NCBI GenBank assembly: GCA_017940415.1
Contig: JAGAYR010000009.1
Span: forward strand, 1 to 64,000
Origin: Lachnospiraceae bacterium
GTDB lineage: Bacteria; Bacillota; Clostridia; Lachnospirales; Lachnospiraceae
Length of the DNA: 64,000 nt
Direction of reading: 5' to 3'
The first letter of the stretch is position 1. The number at the start of each line of letters is the position of its first letter. Positions 8,507 through 17,504 of the stretch are shown here, piece after piece. The position numbers and the translations under genes are program-made. The notes beneath the pieces were generated by a model, which saw only the letters and a list, made by a program, of their open reading frames with translations, made no database searches and had not been told where the DNA came from.

Positions 8507-9250
8507 ATGGTTGATGTAAAAGGCAGATGGGCGTTGGTTACCGGCGGCGCAAGAGGTATCGGAAGACTGGTTTGTCTGGCCCTTGCGGAGCGCGGATGTA
8601 ATCTTGTTATACAGAGCAGGAAAAAAGAACATGCTGACGCAGTAAAGGCTGAAGCGGAAAAGTTCGGAGTAGAGTGTGTAGCGGTTGAGGCTGAGCTTTC
8701 GGATCTTGAAAGTGTGGAGAAGATGCTTAAAGAGATCGACTCACTCGGTCACGATATCGACATTGTAATGAACAACGCGGGAATGCAGATAGCATACAGA
8801 ACAGAGTACCTTGCTACTCCTGCGGATGATTACACCACAAGTTTTCTTATCAATACCGTGGCACCCATGATGATCGTATATCATTACGTTCCGCTTATGC
8901 AGAAGAAGGGATTCGGCCGTATCGTAAACACCACAAGCGGTATAGCTCTTGAGCCCGAGCAGGCAGGATATTCCGCAAGTAAAGCGGCGCTGAATAAAGT
9001 CACGATAGATCTTGGATCCAAGCTTCAGGGAAGCGATGTAATGATTAATCTTACAGATCCCGGCTGGTGCAGAACAGACCTCGGAGGTCCCAATGCTCCC
9101 AACGCTCCGGAATCTGCTCTTCCCGGAGTAATAGTCGGTGCATTTGTTGATGACAGGAAATCCGGAAGAATCTTCGGAGCAGGTCTTTTCTACGATATGT
9201 CACTGGAAGAAGCAGTTAAACAGGCTGAGAAAATGTGCAGCCCCTATTGA
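8507..9250 (+). CDS. SDR family oxidoreductase
   Basis: A 247-residue classical short-chain dehydrogenase/reductase. The NAD(P)-binding TGGARGIG is at residues 14-21, NNAG near 90, and the catalytic Tyr-Lys in YSASK near 155. The substrate cannot be read from sequence. It starts after an AAAGGAGG ribosome site and is followed 16 nt later by the DXS-like transketolase, so the two are probably one operon controlled by the divergent AraC regulator. Oxidation or reduction of a sugar or ketose feeding the transketolase is a reasonable inference. Confidence 0.9.
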   Translation: MVDVKGRWALVTGGARGIGRLVCLALAERGCNLVIQSRKKEHADAVKAEAEKFGVECVAVEAELSDLESVEKMLKEIDSLGHDIDIVMNNAGMQIAYRTEYLATPADDYTTSFLINTVAPMMIVYHYVPLMQKKGFGRIVNTTSGIALEPEQAGYSASKAALNKVTIDLGSKLQGSDVMINLTDPGWCRTDLGGPNAPNAPESALPGVIVGAFVDDRKSGRIFGAGLFYDMSLEEAVKQAEKMCSPY

Positions 9251-9266
9251 ATAAACAGGAGGGATA

Positions 9267-11018
9267 ATGGAATACATATTACTTAACTCTATAAAAGGTC
9301 CCGAAGATGTAAAGAAGATCCCGGAAGAAAAACTTCCCGAACTTGCCAAAGAGATAAGAGAAGCTCTTTTTAACCGTCTTACCAAAAAGGGCGGACATTT
9401 TGGCCCCAATTTCGGAATGGTAGAGATGAGCATTGCTCTTCACTATGTTTTCGAATCTCCTAAGGATCAGTTTGTTTTTGACGTAGCACATCAGACTTAT
9501 CCTCACAAGATGCTCACGGGACGTGCCAAAGCATATACCGACGATGAGCATTTCGGTGAGGTCGGCGGATTTACCAATCCCGCAGAGTCCGAGCACGATA
9601 TGTTCTATATAGGTCATACCTCTACTTCGGTAAGCCTTGCAACGGGCCTTGCACACGGAAGAGACGTAATCGGCAAAAAAGGAAATGTGGTTGCGATAAT
9701 CGGCGACGGTTCATTAAGCGGAGGAGAGGCTTTGGAAGGCCTTGATTACGCCGGCGAGATGAATACAAATCTAATAATCATAGTCAATGACAATGAGCAG
9801 TCCATTGCGGAAAACCACGGCGGATTATATAAGAATCTGGCACAGCTCAGGGAATCCGGCGGTAAGTGCGTGACTAATCTTTTCAAGTCCATGGGACTTG
9901 ATTACAGATATGTGGAAGAAGGAAATGATATCTCTGCACTTATAAAGGCATTCAAAGAGGTTAAGGATATCGATCATCCCACGGTTGTGCATGTACACAC
10001 CATAAAAGGCAAGGGATATCAAAGAGCCGAGGAAAACAGAGAAGACTGGCACTGGTTCCCTCCTTTTGACAGAGAGACCGGTGAGCCTTTGAATAAGTGG
10101 GGCGGTGAGTCATATAACTCCATTTTCGCAGATCACTTACTCGAAAGACTTGAAAGTGATAAGAGCATCGTAGTGGTAACCGCGGCTGTCCCGGGTGCAG
10201 TAGGTCTGGGGCAGGAAGTGCGATCCAAGATGGGCAAAAACTATGTGGACGTAGGCATTGCCGAAGAACAGGCTACGGCTATGTGTTCAGGTATCGCCAA
10301 AAACGGAGGAAAGCCCGTCTTTGCAACTAATGCCACATTCGCTCAGAGAGTCTATGACCAGATGACTCAGGACGTAAGCCTTAATAAGAGCGCCGTGACA
10401 CTTCACTTAAGCTCATCATCCATATTCGGAATGGGCGATGCGACTCATATAGGTATCTCAGCCATAGGAATGTTTTCCAATATTCCCGGTCTTGTGTATA
10501 TGTGTCCCACCAGCAAGGAAGAGTACCTGGCAATGCTTGACTACTCCATTGATCAAAACGATCATCCCGTAGTTCTGGCTGTTCCCTGTGACGGTGTAAA
10601 TCATGCGGCTTATCCCGTATGCACCGATTTTGACGCAGTTACATACCAGATCTGCGAGAAGGGTGAAGATATCGCAATCCTTGCACTGGGTGATTTCTTC
10701 AATATCGGCAGAAAGACCGCGGAATACATTGAGGAGAAAAACGGCAAGAAAGTAACCCTGATCAATCCCAGGTTTGCAACGGGACTTGATGAGAAGACTC
10801 TTGATGAACTTCTCAAAGCTCATAAGACCATAGTCACTCTTGAAGACGGAATCTTAGACGGAGGCTTCGGTCAGAAGGTCGCTTCCTACTATGGCAATAA
10901 GGATGTGAAGGTGTTTAACTACGGCTTCGAGAGAAAATTCTACGACGGTGTCAACGTAGCTCAGGTTCTTGAAGAGAGAAGGATCACTCCCGAGCTTATC
11001 TATGAGGATATCGTATAA
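9267..11018 (+). CDS. DXS-like thiamine-diphosphate transketolase
   Basis: A 583-residue ThDP enzyme with the one-chain layout of 1-deoxy-D-xylulose-5-phosphate synthase. GGHFGPNFGMVE and DVAHQTYPHKMLTGR match the DXS amino-terminal domain. The ThDP/metal motif is GDGSLSGGEALEG ... NDN near residues 150-180. The pyrimidine domain has the catalytic Glu in GIAEEQA, where true DXS usually has AEQHA. It is shorter than the usual 620-residue DXS. Coupling to an SDR and an AraC regulator suggests a catabolic paralogue acting on a sugar phosphate, but housekeeping Dxs cannot be excluded. GGAGG precedes the ATG. A palindromic repeat directly follows the stop codon. Confidence 0.85.
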   Translation: MEYILLNSIKGPEDVKKIPEEKLPELAKEIREALFNRLTKKGGHFGPNFGMVEMSIALHYVFESPKDQFVFDVAHQTYPHKMLTGRAKAYTDDEHFGEVGGFTNPAESEHDMFYIGHTSTSVSLATGLAHGRDVIGKKGNVVAIIGDGSLSGGEALEGLDYAGEMNTNLIIIVNDNEQSIAENHGGLYKNLAQLRESGGKCVTNLFKSMGLDYRYVEEGNDISALIKAFKEVKDIDHPTVVHVHTIKGKGYQRAEENREDWHWFPPFDRETGEPLNKWGGESYNSIFADHLLERLESDKSIVVVTAAVPGAVGLGQEVRSKMGKNYVDVGIAEEQATAMCSGIAKNGGKPVFATNATFAQRVYDQMTQDVSLNKSAVTLHLSSSSIFGMGDATHIGISAIGMFSNIPGLVYMCPTSKEEYLAMLDYSIDQNDHPVVLAVPCDGVNHAAYPVCTDFDAVTYQICEKGEDIAILALGDFFNIGRKTAEYIEEKNGKKVTLINPRFATGLDEKTLDELLKAHKTIVTLEDGILDGGFGQKVASYYGNKDVKVFNYGFERKFYDGVNVAQVLEERRITPELIYEDIV

Positions 11019-11097
11019 GTGACATTGGGGACGCTACTATTTTGACATCCGGCGACGATGTCGACGGATGTCAAAATAGTAGCGTCCCCACTGTCAC
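11019..11097. repeat. REP-like palindrome
   Basis: Two arms of about 33 bp, GTGACATTGGGGACGC... and its complement ending GCGTCCCCACTGTCAC, flank a short centre. The variable stem segment here is TACTA/TAGTA. It starts one base after the TAA stop of the transketolase gene. It has no T-run and so is not a standard terminator. Confidence 0.88.
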
Positions 11098-11132
11098 CTT
11101 CGGAGCATTTTTTTGTGATTTAAGTAAAAATG

Positions 11133-11155
11133 TTACGTCCACCTGTAGGGCGTAA
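11133..11155. promoter_or_regulatory. Short inverted repeat upstream of the moxR gene
   Basis: TTACGTCC (11133-11140) and GGGCGTAA (11148-11155) form an 8-bp inverted repeat with one G-T pair, 65 bp before the MoxR start. It may be an operator or part of the 5' leader. No promoter hexamers are clear nearby. Confidence 0.25.
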
Positions 11156-11219
11156 AATGTTAAAATCATTGTGGTAAAAAACATATTGTAATGCGTCCCA
11201 ATCATGAAAGAAGATATTT

Positions 11220-12140
11220 ATGACAGAGAAATTAAGAGAACTCATAAATGAATATTTCATCGGAAATGATGAGGTTGTAGAGAACATACTGATCTGCCTT
11301 CTTGCGGGCGGACATGTACTGATAGAGGATGTGCCCGGTGTGGGTAAGACAACTCTTGTAAAGACCCTGGCAGCAGCCGTGGATCTTGATTTCGGACGTA
11401 TACAGTTTACTCCCGATACCCTTCCTTCGGATGTTACAGGCTCCACCGTTCTCAACATGAAGACGGGAGAGTTCGAATACAGGGAAGGTGCCATAATGCA
11501 CAGGATCATCCTTGCCGATGAGATTAACAGAACTTCACCCAAGACCCAGTCGGCACTTCTTGAAGCCATGGCCGAGGGTAAAGTTACCGTCGATGATAAG
11601 ATCATGAATCTTCCGGATCCTTTCATGATCATCGCAACTCAGAATCCCACATCTTTCGTAGGAACTTATCCCCTTCCCGAAGCACAGCTTGACCGCTTCA
11701 TGATGAAGCTTTCCATCGGTTACCCCACTCCGGAAAACGAGATAATCCTCACCAGAAATTTCCTGGAAGGTAAAACCGTAGACAAGATAAAGAGCGTGAT
11801 CAGTGAAGCGGATGTTCTTAAGATCAAAGAAGATGTCCGTAAGGTTAAGATCGCAGATAATGTTCTCGGATATATCGGAGAGATAGTAGCTCTTACGAGA
11901 AAAGAAAACCGTTTTGTTATGGGTGTCAGTCCCCGTGCAATGATCATGCTTGCGCAGGCGGCCCGTGCCAAGGCATATATTTCGGGCAGGGATTTTGTCA
12001 CTCCCGATGATATAAAAGCAGTTGCAGTCAATACTCTTCACCACAGAGTTGTTCTCACATATGAGGCCAAGATTGCGGGCGAGAGTATCGACAAGATCAT
12101 CTATTCAAATGTTATAAAGGCCAAGGTGCCTATGGTGTGA
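11220..12140 (+). CDS. MoxR family AAA+ ATPase
   Basis: A 306-residue AAA+ protein. Walker A is DVPGVGKTT (about residues 39-47), followed by the MoxR signature RIQFTPDTLPSDVTG. Walker B is ILADEINR and a sensor stretch follows (IATQNP). A C-terminal lid completes the usual length. MoxR ATPases act as chaperones that mature or insert metal or partner proteins. The gene heads a MoxR-DUF58-transglutaminase operon, separated from DUF58 by one base. The ribosome site is weak (GAAAGAAG). Confidence 0.93.
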   Translation: MTEKLRELINEYFIGNDEVVENILICLLAGGHVLIEDVPGVGKTTLVKTLAAAVDLDFGRIQFTPDTLPSDVTGSTVLNMKTGEFEYREGAIMHRIILADEINRTSPKTQSALLEAMAEGKVTVDDKIMNLPDPFMIIATQNPTSFVGTYPLPEAQLDRFMMKLSIGYPTPENEIILTRNFLEGKTVDKIKSVISEADVLKIKEDVRKVKIADNVLGYIGEIVALTRKENRFVMGVSPRAMIMLAQAARAKAYISGRDFVTPDDIKAVAVNTLHHRVVLTYEAKIAGESIDKIIYSNVIKAKVPMV

Positions 12141-12141
12141 G

Positions 12142-13308
12142 ATGCGAATAAGCAGGATCGCAGCACTTGTGCTGTTTGTATTATCTCTGATCTGCATATC
12201 TTTCAAAGGAGGGCCGGTTTCCTACGGCTTTTTCTTTTTCACGCTGTTTGTTCCGCTGATTTCTTTTATCTATACCCTCATCGTTTACCTGCGTTTTAAG
12301 ATCTATCAGGAGATAGATACCAGGACCATCGTTGCGGGCAATTCGACTCCTTTTTATTTTTCACTGCAAAATGAAGACTTTTTCACTCACTCCGGAGTAA
12401 AGACCGGATTTTTCACCGACTTCTCATACATAAACGATCTGGATCAAAACGCCGAATATGAGCTGATGCCCCAGACCGGCATCAGAAAAGAAACCCTTCT
12501 TGTCTGTAAGTACAGAGGGGAGTACGAGGTTGGAATAAAAAGCGTAACAGTAACAGACTATCTCAGATTATTCTCCGTAACGTTTAAAAACAGAGAGACT
12601 CTCAAGGTCAGGGTATCACCCAGACTTGAGATCCTGACATGCTCCGAGCGTCCAGATATGATCGTTTCTTCATCCGACAATCCCCCCGGAGATAAGAAGG
12701 TTCCGGATATTTTGGTAAGGGAATATATTCCCGGTGATGATGTGAGAATGATCAACTGGAAAGTAACGGCCAGAGTGGGTAAGCCCATGGTCAAGACCCT
12801 CACCGGTGAGGATACACCTGCCGTAAGGATCGTTATGGATTCATATAAGTACAGTGATAAGCCTGAAGAATATCTTCCCCTGGAAAATAAGATCCTTGAG
12901 ACTGTTCTTGCCCTTGCCTATTACTATGTTGAAAACGGAATAAGTGTAAGCGTGAGCCTCTGTACCGACAGATTCACGGACCACAGGATCGGAGGCACGG
13001 ACTCATTCGAAGAATTCTATGCCGGCATGGCGGGCTTTTGTTTCAGAAAAGATAACGACATTGCAAAGCTGATAGGTGGATGCCGTGAGGAGACAGTCCC
13101 TTCATCCTCGGAATCCGTTGTATTTGTATTGCATAAATGGACCGATGAAGCGGGGGCATATTCCCGTATGCTTTCATCGGCGACCGTAAGACAGACCCTT
13201 TTCCTCATAACAGATGATCCCGAAGAATCCGGCTCTGCGGCAGTTCCTTCAAACGTGGGCTACAGGACTCTGGGCTATGAGAGCAGATTAAACGAGGTAC
13301 TCGGATGA
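12142..13308 (+). CDS. DUF58 domain protein
   Basis: A 388-residue protein with two N-terminal membrane segments (about residues 5-20 and 25-50). The DUF58 hallmark follows: VREYIPGDDVRMINWKVTAR near residues 192-211, with a vWA-like tail. DUF58 proteins regularly pair with MoxR ATPases and are thought to be their substrates or partners at the membrane. The ATG follows the MoxR stop by one base, and the end overlaps the next gene by 4 bp (ATGA), so all three are translationally coupled. Confidence 0.9.
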   Translation: MRISRIAALVLFVLSLICISFKGGPVSYGFFFFTLFVPLISFIYTLIVYLRFKIYQEIDTRTIVAGNSTPFYFSLQNEDFFTHSGVKTGFFTDFSYINDLDQNAEYELMPQTGIRKETLLVCKYRGEYEVGIKSVTVTDYLRLFSVTFKNRETLKVRVSPRLEILTCSERPDMIVSSSDNPPGDKKVPDILVREYIPGDDVRMINWKVTARVGKPMVKTLTGEDTPAVRIVMDSYKYSDKPEEYLPLENKILETVLALAYYYVENGISVSVSLCTDRFTDHRIGGTDSFEEFYAGMAGFCFRKDNDIAKLIGGCREETVPSSSESVVFVLHKWTDEAGAYSRMLSSATVRQTLFLITDDPEESGSAAVPSNVGYRTLGYESRLNEVLG

Positions 13309-15557
13309 CCGCACTTTTGTATGAAATCATATATGTGTGGGTAGCCGCGGCAGGCCTGGTTTCTTTCTTTTTCCCGAAGATTGGGATTGAGGAAGTTACT
13401 GTTCCTGCCTTTGTGATCACGCTTATCATCGCCGCTGTTATTCCGGTACTCAGAAAAAGCGGATGGACCGTGAGGCTCATCGTGGTCGGAATACTCATCG
13501 CCCTAACCGTTGCGGGAGTTTTCCTGTACAGAAATGATGCCGTAAGAGAATATTTATACGGCTACCGGAATTACGTATATGTGCCTCTGATATCCCTGGG
13601 AGCCGTCCTTGCCGGTGAAACTCTTGCGTACATAAAACCGCTTAAGATACCTGTCACGATCCTTCTTATCGCATACATGATAATCGCAGGGGTTAAGTCC
13701 TTGCCTGTTGATAAGTTCATGATCCTGTGCGTTTCTTTGATGATCATCATTACCATCATAGAGGAAATGCAGAGAAGGTGGATTAAGACCGGAGATACCG
13801 ACGCCGGGAAGCATCTGGTATACGTATTTCCATTTGTGTGCGTAACCGTATTTTTTATCCTGATATGTCCCGCTTCCGAAGATCCTTATGACTGGCAATT
13901 TGTAAAAAGAATAGCGAAAGCGGCATATGAACTGGTCCTTGATATCGAGAGAAGAATGACTCCCGACGGAGTATACGATCCCACGGCTGTTTCCATCGGC
14001 TTTTCCGGAAGAGGTGAGATAAACGGAAATATCGCCCACAGGAGAGATGAGGTTCTGGTATTGCACGATCTTTCTTCGAGCATAAGGAACGTGAGGCTGG
14101 CAGGAAAAACTTTTGATACATTTGACGGAAGACAGTGGCTTTCAAACGATCCTTCAAATGCCGACGACGGCATTATGGATACCGTGGCTTTTCTTGCAAG
14201 CGTTTCGGAGTATACGGATGTTCCTACGGATCTGTGCAAGAGGACCATACTTACCATCGAGTATAAGGATCTTAATACTCAGTATGTATTCGCACCCTTG
14301 AAATCATTGATACGTCCCGAGGGAGCTGACGGAAATCCCGTCATCTTCGAGAGCGGGGATATGCTGTGGGAAGGTAAGGATATTCCCGGTTCCTATTATC
14401 TTAATTACTACAGATTAAACAGCGGAAATCCCATATTTGCTGACTTTCTTAAGAGTGCGGAGATTCCATCACGTGCTTCTTATGATGAACAGCTTGTCGA
14501 CAAGTCCCTTACAGGTGAAGCGGGGATAAGCTATGATGATTACCTGGAATATGTCGAAAGAGTAAGACAGTATTACGCTCAGCCGGTAGAGCTTTCCGAA
14601 GACCTTCGCTCACTTATGGATGAAGTGTATGAAGGCTGCGAAGATGATATCGATAAATTGGACAGGTTATGTTCTCTTTTGAAAAGCTATGAATACACGG
14701 ACTCTCCGGGACCTCTGCCCGATACTGTGACGGACGCGACCTCCATGCTGGACTATTTTATGCTGGAATCAAAGCGCGGTTATTGCACTCATTATGCCAC
14801 CGCTTTTGTACTCCTTGCCCGTGCGGAGGGAATTCCCGCAAGGCTTGTGCAGGGATATTATGTTACGACAAACGGCACCAGGGATGTCACCATGTATACC
14901 TCCATGGCTCATGCATGGCCGGAAATCTACATTGAAGGAGCCGGCTGGGTAACCTATGAGCCCACTCCGGGATACGGTACGGGATCTTATTGGAGGACCG
15001 AGGCTGAAAACAGTGAGATGGTGGCAAATATCGGTGCGGGTTACGAAGAATACAACCCGCAGGATGAAACTGAGCCCGAAGAGGCAACTTTCGAAACTGA
15101 GACGGAGGAGCCCGAAAAAGCGCATATTCCCTGGTTTGTGATCGTGGTACCTCCCGTATCCGGTATTTTATTTGTCATTCTGTTCATTTTGGCCGGAAAT
15201 CTGATCGTTACTTTTGTTTTCAGGCGTAAAGATACCGAAGAGCGATATAAGATCCTTTGCAGGCAGGCTCTGGGGCTTCTGGAGATTCTAGGGCAGGGAA
15301 CAAAGGTAGGTGAGACGCTGTCCGAATACGGTGAGCGTATAGGGGCTGATGCAGGCGAAGAAATCGGTGACTTTATCGGTAATCTGACACTGTATCTGTA
15401 CGCAGGAAAAGAGGACGCCAAAGAGTACGAAAAACAGGCATATTCCTACAGAAATGCACTCTTAAAGCGAGTCCGTAAAGAAAGGCCCGTAAAATACCTG
15501 ACTTATTTCCTGGGATTTCAGAAGGTCAAATACGGAAAGACTGTTGATAATGCATGA
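13305..15557 (+). CDS. TgpA-like transglutaminase domain membrane protein
   Basis: A 750-residue protein with a run of about six N-terminal membrane segments (residues 1-200). A large extracytoplasmic part contains a transglutaminase-like core: Cys494 in RGYCTHYA, His536 in SMAHAW and Glu552 in WVTYEPTPG in place of the classical Asp. A Glu/Thr-rich linker precedes one more membrane segment (about residues 612-640) and a cytoplasmic DUF4129-like tail. The family is predicted to be a surface protease or cross-linking enzyme working with MoxR and DUF58 partners. The start overlaps the DUF58 stop (ATGA). Confidence 0.9.
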   Translation: MTALLYEIIYVWVAAAGLVSFFFPKIGIEEVTVPAFVITLIIAAVIPVLRKSGWTVRLIVVGILIALTVAGVFLYRNDAVREYLYGYRNYVYVPLISLGAVLAGETLAYIKPLKIPVTILLIAYMIIAGVKSLPVDKFMILCVSLMIIITIIEEMQRRWIKTGDTDAGKHLVYVFPFVCVTVFFILICPASEDPYDWQFVKRIAKAAYELVLDIERRMTPDGVYDPTAVSIGFSGRGEINGNIAHRRDEVLVLHDLSSSIRNVRLAGKTFDTFDGRQWLSNDPSNADDGIMDTVAFLASVSEYTDVPTDLCKRTILTIEYKDLNTQYVFAPLKSLIRPEGADGNPVIFESGDMLWEGKDIPGSYYLNYYRLNSGNPIFADFLKSAEIPSRASYDEQLVDKSLTGEAGISYDDYLEYVERVRQYYAQPVELSEDLRSLMDEVYEGCEDDIDKLDRLCSLLKSYEYTDSPGPLPDTVTDATSMLDYFMLESKRGYCTHYATAFVLLARAEGIPARLVQGYYVTTNGTRDVTMYTSMAHAWPEIYIEGAGWVTYEPTPGYGTGSYWRTEAENSEMVANIGAGYEEYNPQDETEPEEATFETETEEPEKAHIPWFVIVVPPVSGILFVILFILAGNLIVTFVFRRKDTEERYKILCRQALGLLEILGQGTKVGETLSEYGERIGADAGEEIGDFIGNLTLYLYAGKEDAKEYEKQAYSYRNALLKRVRKERPVKYLTYFLGFQKVKYGKTVDNA

Positions 15558-15627
15558 ATAGATGATAAAATAGAGTAGTAATGGTGTTTTCACCAATAAA
15601 AATCGAATTCAAGGAAGGTAGATCCCT

Positions 15628-16551
15628 ATGAGCAGAAGACTTATCACTAGAAGCGATTTCGACGGTTTGGTTTGTGCAATGCTTTTGAAGGAAATGGATA
15701 TGATCGATGAGATCAAATTCGTTCACCCTAAGGATGTCCAGGACGGAAAGGTTGATATTACCGGTGATGACATTACCACTAACCTTCCTTTTGACCCCAG
15801 AGTCAAGCTTGCTTTTGACCATCATGAGAGTGAGCTTCTCAGAGTAAAATCCGAAGAGCTTAAGCAGAAATTCATCATTGAAGGCGAAGCAAAATCGGCT
15901 GCAAGGGTTGTTTATAACTATTACGGCGGTCCCAAGACTTTCAGCAGAGTATCCGAAGAGATCATGACTGCCGTTGATAAGGGCGACAGTGCCGATTTCA
16001 CCGCTGACGAGATCCTTAATCCCAAGGGATGGGTTCTTCTTAACTTCCTGATGGACGCACGTACCGGCCTCGGAAGATTCCATGATTTCAGAGTATCCAA
16101 TTACGATCTTATGATGGAACTTATCACTTACTGTGTAGACCATCCCATCGATAAGATCCTTGAACTTCCCGATGTAAAAGAAAGAGTAGACCTCTACTTC
16201 GAGCAGCAGGAGCTTTTCAAGGCTCAGCTTGACAGGATTGCCAAGATCGACGGCAAGGTCGTTATCATCGATCTTCGTAATGAAGAGACAATTTATGCTG
16301 GCAACCGTTTCATGATCTATGCTATGCATCCCGAAGTGGAAGTATCCGTACACGTAGCATGGGGCTTCAAGAAACAGAACACCGCAGTCATGATCGGAAG
16401 AAGCATCATCAACAAGGCTTCAAATGTTAACATCGGAAATCTCTGCCTTGAGTACGGCGGAGGCGGACATGCTGCAGCAGGTACCTGCCAGCTTGCAAAT
16501 GATGAAGTTGATGCAAAGCTTCCAGATATCATTAAGGCACTTCAGGGTTGA
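15628..16551 (+). CDS. DHH family phosphoesterase
   Basis: A 307-residue protein with an N-terminal DHH domain: SDFDGLVCAMLL at the start and FDHHESE (the DHH motif) near residues 70-76. A C-terminal DHHA1-type GGGGHAAAG motif lies near 283-291. This layout matches small exopolyphosphatase or nano-RNase/c-di-AMP-type hydrolases of the DHH/DHHA1 group; the substrate cannot be chosen from sequence. AAGGAAGG upstream supports the ATG. It follows the transglutaminase operon by 70 bp and is followed by a palindromic repeat. Confidence 0.88.
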   Translation: MSRRLITRSDFDGLVCAMLLKEMDMIDEIKFVHPKDVQDGKVDITGDDITTNLPFDPRVKLAFDHHESELLRVKSEELKQKFIIEGEAKSAARVVYNYYGGPKTFSRVSEEIMTAVDKGDSADFTADEILNPKGWVLLNFLMDARTGLGRFHDFRVSNYDLMMELITYCVDHPIDKILELPDVKERVDLYFEQQELFKAQLDRIAKIDGKVVIIDLRNEETIYAGNRFMIYAMHPEVEVSVHVAWGFKKQNTAVMIGRSIINKASNVNIGNLCLEYGGGGHAAAGTCQLANDEVDAKLPDIIKALQG

Positions 16552-16566
16552 ATATTAAATTAATAA

Positions 16567-16636
16567 GTGACAGTGGGGACGCTGCTATTTTGTCATCGAA
16601 TTCTTATGAAAAAATAGCAGCGTCCCCATCTGTCAC
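16567..16636. repeat. REP-like palindrome
   Basis: A 70-bp hairpin, GTGACAGTGGGGACGC... against ...GCGTCCCCATCTGTCAC. The variable stem segment is TGCTA/TAGCA. It sits 15 bp after the DHH stop, and the GGAG just after its right end serves as ribosome site for the next gene. Confidence 0.88.
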
Positions 16637-16649
16637 TTCGGAGAAAACT

Positions 16650-17504
16650 ATGAAGAGAATATTAGCCGGCATATTTGTATTTGCTTTACTCCTCGGCCTT
16701 GCGGGCTGCGGAAGGATCAAAACAGCATCCGAACTGCTGAAGGCAGCTGAGAGAGCGCATGGTGACTGCGAGCTTGTTTCCAAGGAAGAGACCGATGAGC
16801 ATACAGTTATCATAGTCCGTGATAAACTTCAGGGATTTGAATACCGTATGTCCAGTTCGATGTCCGACCTCAATATTGACGGATCCAATTTCGGAAGCTT
16901 CCCTAATACATACGACGGTTTTGATAGGGCTCTCGGGGACTATGTCATAGACAGTACAAGGGCGGAGATAAACGAATATATTTCCACAACCGGAGCGGTC
17001 GTACAAGACACGTCCTTAGATTTTTTCATGGTTCGTTCAAATGATGAGAAGGAAGCGGTAGAAGCCGCTTTAAAATGCGCGGAGATTCTTCAGGAATATA
17101 ATCTTGATCACAGAATGGACGGATGGCTCATCGTAGCCTATGCCAATGAAAAAGATGATTACCTCTATGATGTCAGATACGGCAGCGTTAAACTCCCGGA
17201 TATTACCTGGAGAACGGTAGAGACGGAAACTATCGAGTATTACATGGAAATGGCGGAAATGCAGCTTGAAACCGATGTCACTTTCGACAGAAAGGTTGAA
17301 GGTACTTTCTCTGATACGGGCGCCGAACTGGAGCATGTTGTAAATTCATATTATGATGAGGAGAATATAATAGATTCTTCATCTTCACCGGTAACTTTCT
17401 ACTATTTCACTACCCAAAAAGGTGAAAAATATTACATTTGCGATTTCCTCTATGAGGATGAGAATTACGATTACGAATGGTTTATCCGAAAGGCAGATCA
17501 ATGA
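16650..17504 (+). CDS. Putative lipoprotein of unknown function
   Basis: A 284-residue protein starting MKRILAGIFVFALLLG with a lipobox LAGC, hence a membrane-anchored exported lipoprotein. No recognised domain follows; the mature part is acidic with several short beta-type stretches. The ATG at 16650 is preferred over an in-frame ATG 102 bp upstream because it has GGAG at the right distance and opens directly on the signal peptide, whereas the longer form would translate the palindromic repeat. Its stop overlaps the start of the GH43 gene (ATGA). Confidence 0.75.
   Translation: MKRILAGIFVFALLLGLAGCGRIKTASELLKAAERAHGDCELVSKEETDEHTVIIVRDKLQGFEYRMSSSMSDLNIDGSNFGSFPNTYDGFDRALGDYVIDSTRAEINEYISTTGAVVQDTSLDFFMVRSNDEKEAVEAALKCAEILQEYNLDHRMDGWLIVAYANEKDDYLYDVRYGSVKLPDITWRTVETETIEYYMEMAEMQLETDVTFDRKVEGTFSDTGAELEHVVNSYYDEENIIDSSSSPVTFYYFTTQKGEKYYICDFLYEDENYDYEWFIRKADQ

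Noticed and set aside
11019-11097. REP-like palindromes as ordinary bidirectional terminators
   Set aside because: The stems are strong and placed at gene ends, but no T-run follows on either strand at the complete copies, and near-identical copies are dispersed, so a repeat family is the better description. RNA stabilising or terminating side effects remain possible.
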